DNA from: Bacilli bacterium
GTDB lineage: Bacteria; Bacillota_I; Bacilli_A; ML615J-28; CAG-313
NCBI GenBank assembly: GCA_900770645.1
Contig: CAAGKY010000138.1
Location: forward strand, 1-6,375
Direction of reading: 5' to 3'
DNA: 6,375 bases
The notes under the pieces are model-generated. The model had not been told where the DNA came from and made no database searches. It saw only the letters and a program-made list of their open reading frames with translations. Position numbers and translations under genes: made by a program. This document shows positions 1-6,021 of this stretch, one piece after another. Position 1 is the first letter of the stretch. Each line of letters starts with the position of its first letter.

Positions 1-973
1 CCCATTTCACTGGAGCTGCTTTTAATATATCTATTACATCATGATGTGAAATTCTTACGAAGTCACTATTTAATAATGATGTAATTTTTTCTTTTAATCC
101 TTTTTCAACAAACTTATCGCAGAAATCAATTTCTTCTGGACATTTATCCATAACGAATTTAACTACGAATTTTAACATTTCTTCTTCGATATCCATTAAA
201 CCATTGATATCACAGAATGCCATTTCTGGTTCAATCATCCAGAATTCGTTCGCATGTGTTTTTGTATTTGAATTTTCAGTTCTAAATGTTGGACCAAAAG
301 TATATATATCACCAAACGCCATCGCATAAGTTTCCCCTTGTAATTGTCCTGACCCTGTGATGAATGCTTGTTTTCCAAATAAGTCTTTTGAATAATCTAC
401 TTTACCATCTTCAGTGTATGGTAAATCATTTAAGTTTAATGTGCTGATTTTAAACATTTGATCACTACCTTCACAGTCTGCACATGTGATAAGTGGTGTA
501 TGTACATATATATATCCTCTTTCTTGGAAATATGTATGAATTGCGTGAGCTGCTACACTTCTAATTCTAAATACTGCTGAGAATAAATTTGTTCTAGGTC
601 TTAAATGTGCAACTTCTCTTAAAAACTCTTTTGTATGTCTTTTTGGTTGAATAGGATAGTTTTCAGGACAATCACCTAACATTTCTACATATGTTGCGTG
701 AAGTTCTAATGGTTGTTTCATATCAGGTGTTAATTTAACAATCCCTTTTACTAATACTGAAACACCTACTCTATATTTAGAAATTTCAGAGAAATTAGAC
801 ATTTTGTCATCATATACAATTTGTAATGCTTCGAAGAAAGAACCATCATTAACGTTTAAGAATCCAAATTGTGCTTGTGCACGATTTGATCTAACCCATC
901 CACATATAGTTACTTCTTTTTCTGCATAAACATCTTTTTCTCTAAATAATTGTTTTACTCTTATTCTTTTCAT
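1..973 (-). CDS. asnS: Asparaginyl-tRNA synthetase, C-terminus beyond window
   Basis: Class IIb aminoacyl-tRNA synthetase that charges tRNA-Asn with asparagine in the cytoplasm. I translated 324 complete codons from the ATG at 973; the frame is open to the left edge, so about 140 residues of a roughly 460-residue family protein are missing. Residues ~18-105 form the OB-fold anticodon-binding domain. VHTPLIT (157-163) lies in the motif 1 region. GPTFRTENSNT (227-237) followed by EFWMIEPEMAF (243-253) is the motif 2 block typical of AsnRS rather than AspRS. Motif 3 would lie outside the window. The start is fixed by AGGAGG at 979-984, 5 nt upstream, directly after the T-box terminator. The upstream T-box with an Asn specifier independently supports the identity. 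One oddity is GSGQL (207-211), where I remember TVSGQL in most relatives. Confidence 0.96.
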   Translation of the reverse strand, partial: MKRIRVKQLFREKDVYAEKEVTICGWVRSNRAQAQFGFLNVNDGSFFEALQIVYDDKMSNFSEISKYRVGVSVLVKGIVKLTPDMKQPLELHATYVEMLGDCPENYPIQPKRHTKEFLREVAHLRPRTNLFSAVFRIRSVAAHAIHTYFQERGYIYVHTPLITCADCEGSDQMFKISTLNLNDLPYTEDGKVDYSKDLFGKQAFITGSGQLQGETYAMAFGDIYTFGPTFRTENSNTKTHANEFWMIEPEMAFCDINGLMDIEEEMLKFVVKFVMDKCPEEIDFCDKFVEKGLKEKITSLLNSDFVRISHHDVIDILKAAPVKW

Positions 974-985
974 TGTTTCCTCCTA

Positions 986-1232
986 ATATAAAAAGCCCTT
1001 AAAAGCCTAAACTTTTAAGGACGAATTTTCCGCGGTACCACCTTATTTTGTATTTCTACACACTCTTTGTTTTTTAACGCAGTATTTTCTGCGAGCAGTT
1101 CTAATCAACACATCTATGTTTTTCTTCTGCCACTCATGGGTGTTCTCCTAAGAATTGTTTTTTTAAGTTCGCACTATCCTTAAATCACTGAATAAACGTT
1201 ATTCTTATTTGTCCCAATCAACGTTTTTATAT
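986..1232 (-). ncRNA. T-box leader (tRNA-Asn-sensing) of asnS
   Basis: Cis-acting riboswitch that binds uncharged tRNA and then permits readthrough into asnS. Stem I base: UGGG (1213-1216) pairs CCCA (1137-1140). The specifier stem AAGAAU (1201-1206) pairs AUUCUU (1150-1155). Between them, the 3' side of the loop reads AGGAGAACA (1141-1149), with AAC, an Asn codon, at 1142-1144. An upper hairpin (1179-1184 with 1162-1167) carries the loop GAUAGUGCGAA, like the usual T-box distal loop. A CGCAG/CUGCG hairpin (1078-1093) resembles Stem III. The conserved T-box AAGGUGGUACCGCG is at 1031-1044; UGGU (1037-1040) is the bulge that meets the tRNA acceptor end. AAGG (1041-1044) can pair with CCUU (1017-1020) to form the antiterminator, competing with the terminator. 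Helices were drawn by eye. Confidence 0.95.
988..1020 (-). terminator. T-box intrinsic terminator
   Basis: A perfect 9-bp stem (CCUUAAAAG at 1012-1020 with CUUUUAAGG... arm at 997-1005, 6-nt loop) is followed by GGC and a five-U run (990-994). Its 5' CCUU is shared with the antiterminator, so the two structures are mutually exclusive. No other terminator follows mnmE, so it may also stop readthrough from mnmE. Confidence 0.92.
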
Positions 1233-1238
1233 ATATAC

Positions 1239-1267
1239 ATTATAATACAACTAGCCGTTTTTGTCAA
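1239..1267 (-). promoter_or_regulatory. Sigma-A promoter of the T-box/asnS transcript
   Basis: On the minus strand, TTGACA (1262-1267) and TATAAT (1239-1244) are separated by exactly 17 bp, a perfect vegetative consensus. Expected transcription start is near 1232, just before Stem I of the T-box. The -35 box starts 2 nt after the mnmE stop codon (1270-1272). Confidence 0.9.
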
Positions 1268-1269
1268 CC

Positions 1270-2637
1270 TTATTTACCTAAACAAAATTTAGAAAATAAT
1301 TCATCTAACAAACTACCATCTTTTATATTACCTAATATTTCACCTAAACTATTCCATGCATCTTGTAAGTATATATCGATAAAATCTATATATACCCCAT
1401 CATCGATTGCTTTAACAGCGTTTTTCAAATTTTCAATCGCGTGTTTTAATCTATCTATTTGTCTTGCGTTACTTACGTATGTTAAGTTATCTAGATTTAT
1501 ATCATCCATTAATACTTTATCAACAATTGCTTTTTCTAGTTTATTGATATCTTCTTGATTCTTAGTTGATATATATATAGGATTATTAAATTTTGTTAAA
1601 TTAGCTTTTTGTACTAAATCTTGTTTGTTAACTATTACTAAATGTTCATAATTTTTAACAGTTTCGTATAATCTATAATCTTCTTCATCTACTTCTTTGC
1701 TTCCATCAATTAAAAACAATACAAGTTCTGATTTTTCAAGCCATGCTTTTGATCTGTCAACACCTATTTTTTCTACCTCATCGTTTGTTTCGCGAATACC
1801 GGCAGTATCAATTAAATTTAAAGTTATATTTTCTAAATTAAGTTTACCTTCTATAACATCTCTAGTTGTTCCTGCAATAGATGTTACAATAGCTTTATCT
1901 TCACGAAGTAAAGCATTTAATAAACTACTCTTACCAACATTAGGTTGTCCAACAATAACAGTATCAATACCATGTTTTATTTTTTCGGCTGTATTTGATT
2001 TTTTTAATATATCTTCTAAATCATTTATTAACTTATTTATTTTTGGCAATACTTTAGTATTTGTCATTTCTTCAACATCATCATATTCAGGATAATCAAT
2101 ATTAACTGCGATTACAGCAACTATATCTAATAACTCTTGTTGCTTTTTAGTAATTAAATCAGCAATATCTCCCCTTAAACCTTTATTTGCAAGTTTTAAG
2201 GCGTTTTTACTTTCTGCATCTATTACATCCATTACTGATTCTGCTTTTGTTAAATCTATTCTTCCATTCAAGAATGCTCTTTTTGTGAATTCTCCTGCCT
2301 CAGCTAGTCTTGCGTTATGTTCTAATAATAGTTTTAAAACTTGATTAGTGACAAAACTACCACCATGACAGTTTATTTCCACTACATCTTCTGCGGTATA
2401 TGTTCTGGGTGATCTAAACACACTTACTAATACTTCATCTAATAATTCGTCTTTATTATATATATGTCCATAATGAATTGTATGTGATTTTACTTTATTT
2501 AAGTTACGTCCTTTAAATACTTCATTAACAATCTCTATTGCTTGAGGTCCACTCAATCTAATAATTGAGATTGCACCTTTCCCCATTGCAGTAGATATAC
2601 CAACTATTGTATCATCAAATAATTTTGTAGTTTCCAT
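1270..2637 (-). CDS. mnmE: tRNA uridine-5-carboxymethylaminomethyl(34) synthesis GTPase MnmE (TrmE)
   Basis: GTPase that works with MnmG to build the cmnm5 or nm5 modification at wobble U34 of tRNAs, using a methylene-THF-derived carbon. Full length at 455 aa (family about 450-460). The N-terminal folate-binding domain (1-~120) includes GKGAISIIRLSG and GEFTKRAFLNGRIDL (115-129). A helical domain follows, with the G domain inserted (~220-378): G1 GQPNVGKSS (230-238), switch I AGTTRD (255-260), G3 DTAG (277-280), G4 NKQD (337-340), and an ISTK G5-like motif (356-359). It ends in the diagnostic FCLGK with the family's Cys at 452. The ATG at 2637 is preceded by AGAAGG, which sits in the last codons of the upstream gene only 5 nt away, so translation is probably coupled. 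Its partner gene mnmG, often the next gene, is not downstream here. Confidence 0.98.
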   Translation of the reverse strand: METTKLFDDTIVGISTAMGKGAISIIRLSGPQAIEIVNEVFKGRNLNKVKSHTIHYGHIYNKDELLDEVLVSVFRSPRTYTAEDVVEINCHGGSFVTNQVLKLLLEHNARLAEAGEFTKRAFLNGRIDLTKAESVMDVIDAESKNALKLANKGLRGDIADLITKKQQELLDIVAVIAVNIDYPEYDDVEEMTNTKVLPKINKLINDLEDILKKSNTAEKIKHGIDTVIVGQPNVGKSSLLNALLREDKAIVTSIAGTTRDVIEGKLNLENITLNLIDTAGIRETNDEVEKIGVDRSKAWLEKSELVLFLIDGSKEVDEEDYRLYETVKNYEHLVIVNKQDLVQKANLTKFNNPIYISTKNQEDINKLEKAIVDKVLMDDINLDNLTYVSNARQIDRLKHAIENLKNAVKAIDDGVYIDFIDIYLQDAWNSLGEILGNIKDGSLLDELFSKFCLGK

Positions 2638-2642
2638 ATATG

Positions 2643-3182
2643 TTACCTTCTATTTTTAAGATTAATTAATTTTATTATTCTTGGTCTATTATATCTTTGC
2701 ATAATAACAAATAAAGTATCTATCAAAGCAGATATTATAGATGTTATCATAAACACCCAAAAAGAATCGAACCATAAAGTAAACAAAACAGGGACAAAAC
2801 TGAATATTATGATAAGTTCATGAACTATTTCTGCTTGACATGTAACCATCGCAATTTCTTCTAATGAGTGTTTTTCTGTAGAATAGAATTCAGGGTTATA
2901 TGTTGGCATTTTGTCTTTCCATTTTTTTACTTTAATAATTTTATATATTTTTTGTTCAAACTTTTTAGATTTAAAATATATATTATTATAATTTACTTTG
3001 TTATGTAGAATACCATTTACTATATATCCAACAATTAAACGCATAATAAAGTGGTATGCAGTTGTTCCAAAACTAATAGCAAGAGTCAAATAAATATCTT
3101 TATTAATAGTGATATATACATAACTGAATATAATAGTAGATATTATTGTAACTATAGATATTATTTTCATTACTCTAGACAT
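2643..3182 (-). CDS. Multi-pass membrane protein, CrtO (glycosyl-4,4'-diaponeurosporenoate acyltransferase)-like family
   Basis: A 179-aa integral membrane protein. Hydrophobic segments lie at about 7-25, 29-56 (with a GTTAYHFIMRLIVG stretch), 121-138 and 141-161. A basic region with KVKKWKDKMP (84-93) sits between the second and third segments. Several motifs match what I remember of Staphylococcus aureus CrtO, the acyltransferase that finishes staphyloxanthin: KKWKxK (86-91), AEIVHE (117-122) and QRYNRPR (162-168) near the C-terminus. No carotenoid genes are visible, so the substrate is unknown and I give no symbol; a lipid- or glycolipid-acylating role is only a family-based guess. The ATG at 3182 has a weak GTGAG-type RBS. 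It has its own extended -10 promoter and is followed by mnmE after 5 nt. The gene is an insertion into the usual jag-mnmE order. Confidence 0.75.
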   Translation of the reverse strand: MSRVMKIISIVTIISTIIFSYVYITINKDIYLTLAISFGTTAYHFIMRLIVGYIVNGILHNKVNYNNIYFKSKKFEQKIYKIIKVKKWKDKMPTYNPEFYSTEKHSLEEIAMVTCQAEIVHELIIIFSFVPVLFTLWFDSFWVFMITSIISALIDTLFVIMQRYNRPRIIKLINLKNRR

Positions 3183-3205
3183 ATTGTTTTCTCACTTTCT
3201 TATTT

Positions 3206-3233
3206 ATTATACCATAAATATTCTATTTTTCAA
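3206..3233 (-). promoter_or_regulatory. Extended -10 promoter of the CrtO-like gene and mnmE
   Basis: On the minus strand, TTGAAA (3228-3233), a 16-bp spacer and TATAAT (3206-3211) preceded by TGG (extended -10). Expected start is near 3199, leaving a leader of about 17 nt before the ATG at 3182. The -35 region overlaps the U-tract of the jag terminator, so the two transcription units abut without spare sequence. Confidence 0.8.
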
Positions 3234-3270
3234 ACAAAAATAAATACAGGCTTTTTAAAAAGCCTGTATT
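3230..3270 (-). terminator. Intrinsic terminator after jag
   Basis: A perfect 28-bp palindrome at 3243-3270 (arms AATACAGGCTTTTT and its complement) begins a few bases after the jag stop codon. On the minus strand it is followed by a U-rich run, UUUAUUUUUGUUU. It closes the rpmH-rnpA-yidC-jag unit. No gene converges from the other side. Confidence 0.9.
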
Positions 3271-3273
3271 ATA

Positions 3274-3891
3274 TTATTTTGCTTTATTTTTAGGTTCAAT
3301 AATTAAATATCTTTGTGGTTCTACACCTTCTGAGTGAGTTGTTACATCACGCCATGTAGAAAGTTTATTGTGAATAACTTTTCTTTCATAAGCATTCATA
3401 TAATTTAATTTTACAGGAACCTTTGTTTTTGCAACTTCTTTAGCAATTCTTGTAGCCATTTTTTCTAAGTTTTCGTCACGGCGACGACGATAATCTCCAA
3501 TGTCAACTTTTACGATTAATCCGTTTTCTGTTTCTGGATCAAAATATTGATTAACAATTAAAGATGTAATATATTGTAATGCACTTAATGTTTTAGAATT
3601 TTTACCAATTAATAATCCATTAGCATTTTCTGTTGTAATGCAATATTCTACTACATTATCTCTCATCTTTCTTTCAACGAAACCTAAGATATTTGCTTCT
3701 TCTAAGAATTTTTCTAAAAAGTCTTTACCTTTTTTAACTGGGTTTGCATCTACTATAACATTTACTTGTACTTCATCATTGTTTTCAGAAATAACATCAA
3801 AGTACATATCATCTTTTGCTACCCCTAATTCTTTTACTGCAAGTTCTTCAACTTCTACAAGTGAACTTGCTACATACATTTTTTCTTTCAT
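3274..3891 (-). CDS. khpB: RNA-binding protein KhpB (Jag/EloR), Jag-N + KH + R3H
   Basis: Small RNA-binding protein which, in other Bacillota, pairs with KhpA and influences cell elongation, division and post-transcriptional control. Numbering from the chosen ATG (205 aa): an N-terminal Jag domain (about 1-50, AVKELGV near 18-24), a short linker, a type II KH domain (about 55-135) with LLIGKNSKTLSALQYI (93-108), and an R3H domain (about 140-202) with the RxxxH signature R170-H174 in YERKVIH and the terminal block HSEGVEPQRYLIIEP. The KH loop reads GKNS rather than the usual GxxG. The frame extends to a TTG at 3903, but only 1 nt separates that from AGAGG (3904-3908), too close for initiation. 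The ATG at 3891 is preferred, although its spacing of 13 nt is long. It lies 17 nt downstream of the yidC stop. Confidence 0.95.
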   Translation of the reverse strand: MKEKMYVASSLVEVEELAVKELGVAKDDMYFDVISENNDEVQVNVIVDANPVKKGKDFLEKFLEEANILGFVERKMRDNVVEYCITTENANGLLIGKNSKTLSALQYITSLIVNQYFDPETENGLIVKVDIGDYRRRRDENLEKMATRIAKEVAKTKVPVKLNYMNAYERKVIHNKLSTWRDVTTHSEGVEPQRYLIIEPKNKAK

Positions 3892-3908
3892 ATATATATC
3901 CAATCCTC

Positions 3909-5372
3909 TTAATATTTAGCTTTCATCTTTTCCATACGTTTTTCACTTAGTTTATTGTTGATAAGTGTTTGAACAATTGAGTAAATATTACCAATACACC
4001 AATATATACCTAAACCTGCTGCACTTTGCCATACAAACATCGCCATCATGAAGATCATGAAATACATCATATATTTCATTGTCTTTGCTTGATCATTTTG
4101 AGCAACCGCTTGTCTACGATATTCTGGCACGTCTGCTTGACGAGCTGCTTGTTGCTTCTTTTGTCTTTTTTCAGACATAATTTGGCTAGCAATTTGTGTT
4201 CCAACAACAATTACTAAGATAACAATAATTCCCCAGAATTGAGCTGATCCAAATTCACCTTTAGGTTGGAATAAGTCTACACCAAATAACTTTGTATTTA
4301 AATCGCTTACCCAGTCTCTTGTTCCTGGAATTGAACCATCTGTATAAGCCATTCTAGATACCGCACGATAAACCCCCATGAAAATTGGGAATTGTAGAAG
4401 TGGCATTAAACATCCACCCATACCAACTTTATATTTTTTATAAAGTTGCATTTGTTCCATTTGTTTCATTCTTTGGCTATCTGGATCTTGTCTATTAGCA
4501 TATTTTGCTTCTAGTTTTTGAATTTCTGGTTGCATTAAAGACATCTTTAATGACATATCGTTAGTTTTTGCATAAATTGGCCAACCTAATGTTCTTACTA
4601 ATAAAGTAACAATTAATAACCCTAAGAAATAATTTCCACCTAATAAGTGAGCTACTGCTTGCATTAACCACCCAATAGGGAAAACAATTAAGTTATTAAA
4701 TAAATGTGACCAAAATTCTGAACCTGTATAGAAATGTAGCGGAGCTTCTTGCATTTCATATTTACTAATTAAAATAGTATAATTCATTAATAATTGATAT
4801 ACATCTTTTGATTCTACTACTTTTGTTTCTACTTTTCCTGCAAGATTTGCAGATGTAGCTTCTAAAAATAAATCATTGTATTCATTAAATGTTTCTTCAC
4901 ATAGATGTTCTTGATGGAACTCTCTATCTTCTTTTGTTTTTTTAGTTGAGTAGTTATATGATAATTCAATTGCTTTTTCAATTGTTTTATCTAAATAACT
5001 CTTCATTGATGTTGTTATTTGATCATCAATTTTAACTAATAAGCTTTGTTTTTCTTCAGGTACTGCAATATAAATCTTACCTAAAGCTGTTTTTAATAAT
5101 TCTTCTGCTTTTTCTACATCAAAATTTGTTGCTAGTTCACTATTAACAGTAACTAAAGCCGCATTAACTGCTTCTGTTTCAGCTTCACTTAATCCTAATT
5201 TTTCAGCATCAACATAATTTCTTACTTCTGTTTTTAAAGCATCTAGTTGTGAGTCTTTTAATTTAGACTCTAATTCAGCATATGTTTGTCCACCTGAACT
5301 ACATCCTGTTAAAACAAAAACAAAGAATAAACAAATAACAAACACAAAACCATATTTAAGTTTTTTATTCAT
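3909..5372 (-). CDS. yidC: Membrane protein insertase YidC (Oxa1 family) with lipoprotein signal and long N-terminal domain
   Basis: Inserts and folds membrane proteins, alone or with SecYEG. Residues 1-24 are a lipoprotein signal peptide ending in the lipobox LTGC, with Cys24 the predicted lipidated residue. About 190 residues (25-~215) of predicted extracytoplasmic, mostly helical, acidic sequence follow. The insertase core starts near WSHLFNN (221-227). It holds TM1 (~247-263) with the conserved groove Arg260 (LLVRTLGWPI), a charged cytoplasmic C1 hairpin (~264-315), TM2 (~319-338, GGCLMPLLQFPIFMGVYR), TM3 (~379-398), and a basic loop with TM4 and TM5 (~431-471, GIYWCIGN). Gram-positive YidCs are, from memory, about 255-330 aa, so 487 aa is long because of the N-terminal domain. 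The ATG overlaps the rnpA stop by 8 bp; AAAGGAAA precedes it. It is therefore likely translationally coupled. Confidence 0.96.
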   Translation of the reverse strand: MNKKLKYGFVFVICLFFVFVLTGCSSGGQTYAELESKLKDSQLDALKTEVRNYVDAEKLGLSEAETEAVNAALVTVNSELATNFDVEKAEELLKTALGKIYIAVPEEKQSLLVKIDDQITTSMKSYLDKTIEKAIELSYNYSTKKTKEDREFHQEHLCEETFNEYNDLFLEATSANLAGKVETKVVESKDVYQLLMNYTILISKYEMQEAPLHFYTGSEFWSHLFNNLIVFPIGWLMQAVAHLLGGNYFLGLLIVTLLVRTLGWPIYAKTNDMSLKMSLMQPEIQKLEAKYANRQDPDSQRMKQMEQMQLYKKYKVGMGGCLMPLLQFPIFMGVYRAVSRMAYTDGSIPGTRDWVSDLNTKLFGVDLFQPKGEFGSAQFWGIIVILVIVVGTQIASQIMSEKRQKKQQAARQADVPEYRRQAVAQNDQAKTMKYMMYFMIFMMAMFVWQSAAGLGIYWCIGNIYSIVQTLINNKLSEKRMEKMKAKY

Positions 5373-5709
5373 TACTTAAATTTTCCTTTCTTATCATTTT
5401 TTCTATTAGTTTTTCTAAACTTTTTCTCTTCATTTCAAATGTTGCATCTTTTGACGCATCTTTGATAACTATTACTAATGAATACGAAGGGAGTGTTTTT
5501 AATAATGGACGCATAATTTCACGTACATGTCTTTTTGCGTGATTTCTTTCTACTGCGTTACCATATTTCTTACTTGCGGATATCGCAATTTTTACTCCAT
5601 CATTTCGTTTTTGGTAATACATTGTATAGTGTTCTACCGCTACTTTTTGTCTTTTTAATACTATTGCGGCTATTTCATGGTTCTTTTTTAATCTAAATTT
5701 CTTTTTCAC
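5365..5709 (-). CDS. rnpA: Ribonuclease P protein component
   Basis: Protein subunit of RNase P. It binds the RNase P RNA and the 5' leader of pre-tRNAs during 5' maturation. At 114 aa it is normal for the family. The N-terminal FRLKKNHEI matches the usual start of the fold, and the central block ISASKKYGNAVERNHAKR (43-60), then HVRE (61-64), is the RNR signature. Arg55, Asn56, Lys59, Arg60 and Arg63 are kept, but the second Arg of RNR is His57. The start codon is GTG at 5709 (the bases are GTG, not ATG), chosen because GAGG at 5717-5720 lies 7 nt upstream and FRLKK begins at once. It follows the rpmH terminator by about 20 nt, so expression needs readthrough or a weak internal promoter. It overlaps yidC by 8 bp. 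Confidence 0.97.
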   Translation of the reverse strand: MKKKFRLKKNHEIAAIVLKRQKVAVEHYTMYYQKRNDGVKIAISASKKYGNAVERNHAKRHVREIMRPLLKTLPSYSLVIVIKDASKDATFEMKRKSLEKLIEKMIRKENLSNE

Positions 5710-5730
5710 ACTATCACCTCTGTAAAAATC

Positions 5731-5777
5731 AAAAATAAAAAGACCACTCCTATAAAAATTAAGTGACAGAAGTGGTC
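5731..5777 (-). terminator. Hairpin terminator/attenuator between rpmH and rnpA
   Basis: GACCACT (minus strand, 5771-5777) pairs with AGTGGTC (5742-5748). The stem extends past one mismatch by two further pairs, encloses a loop of about 16 nt, and is followed by UUUUUAUUUUU (5731-5741). The hairpin lies 28 nt past the rpmH stop. The rnpA GTG comes only 21 nt after the U-tract, so it probably lowers rather than abolishes transcription of rnpA-yidC-jag. Confidence 0.85.
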
Positions 5778-5805
5778 CAAGAGTTTATATTAAATTGTAA
5801 ACTGA

Positions 5806-5940
5806 TTATGCAGAAAGTACTGCGCGACCTTTTTGACGTCTACGAGCTAATACTTTTCTACCACCTACAGTTGCCATACGAGCACGGAACCCGTGAGTTT
5901 TACTGTGTTTACGTTTATTAGGTTGGTATGTTCTTTTCAT
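5806..5940 (-). CDS. rpmH: 50S ribosomal protein L34
   Basis: Small, highly basic protein of the large ribosomal subunit. The minus-strand ATG at 5940 opens a 44-codon frame beginning MKRTYQPNKRKHSKTHGFR, continuing through ARMATVGGRKVLARRRQKGR and ending AVLSA, then TAA at 5806-5808. Length and sequence match bacterial L34 almost residue for residue. A strong GGAGGTG at 5948-5954 sits 7 nt upstream. It is the first gene after a perfect consensus promoter (leader about 27 nt), and a hairpin terminator follows it, as expected for a gene needed in larger amounts than rnpA. In many bacteria dnaA lies on the other side of rpmH; here an unrelated gene on the same strand occupies that place. Confidence 0.99.
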   Translation of the reverse strand: MKRTYQPNKRKHSKTHGFRARMATVGGRKVLARRRQKGRAVLSA

Positions 5941-5974
5941 ATATGAGCACCTCCATTAAAAACCATGCTTTATT

Positions 5975-6003
5975 ATTATATATCTTTTTTCTTTTTTTGT
6001 CAA
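5975..6003 (-). promoter_or_regulatory. Sigma-A promoter of rpmH
   Basis: On the minus strand, TTGACA (5998-6003), a 17-bp A-rich spacer and TATAAT (5975-5980): perfect vegetative consensus. Transcription should begin near 5968, giving a leader of about 27 nt. The -35 hexamer lies inside an 8-bp inverted repeat (5996-6015). Confidence 0.92.
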
Positions 6004-6015
6004 CTTATTGACAAA
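5996..6015. repeat. Inverted repeat over the rpmH -35 box
   Basis: Perfect 8-bp arms, TTTGTCAA (5996-6003) and TTGACAAA (6008-6015), separated by 4 bp. On the minus strand it could form a hairpin 6 nt after the stop of the upstream gene, but an A-run follows rather than a T-run, so it is not a normal terminator in that direction. It may be an operator, or a chance result of having TTGACA on both strands. Confidence 0.6.
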
Positions 6016-6021
6016 TTTATA

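Noticed and set aside
143..154. TTATCCATA resembling a DnaA box
   Set aside because: Single imperfect copy inside the asnS coding sequence; no cluster or AT-rich unwinding element beside it.
1697..2095. 132-codon open frame on the plus strand inside mnmE
   Set aside because: Antisense shadow of the MnmE G-domain region: Ser/Phe-rich composition typical of reverse-complemented AT-rich genes, no ribosome binding site, and mnmE is unmistakable.
3051..3293. Plus-strand open frame across the jag/CrtO-like junction
   Set aside because: It crosses a promoter and a terminator of the opposite strand, is low-complexity Tyr/Ser/Ile-rich, and has no recognisable domain or RBS.
3892..3903. Upstream TTG start for jag giving four extra residues
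   Set aside because: Only 1 nt separates TTG from the AGAGG ribosome binding site, and homologues usually begin close to the chosen ATG.
3638..3919. Plus-strand open frame opposite jag
   Set aside because: Antisense shadow rich in Ser/Thr/Phe; jag on the minus strand explains the sequence.
4026..4217. Plus-strand open frame opposite yidC
   Set aside because: Antisense shadow of the YidC C-terminal half: His/Cys/Leu-rich, no RBS, no domain.
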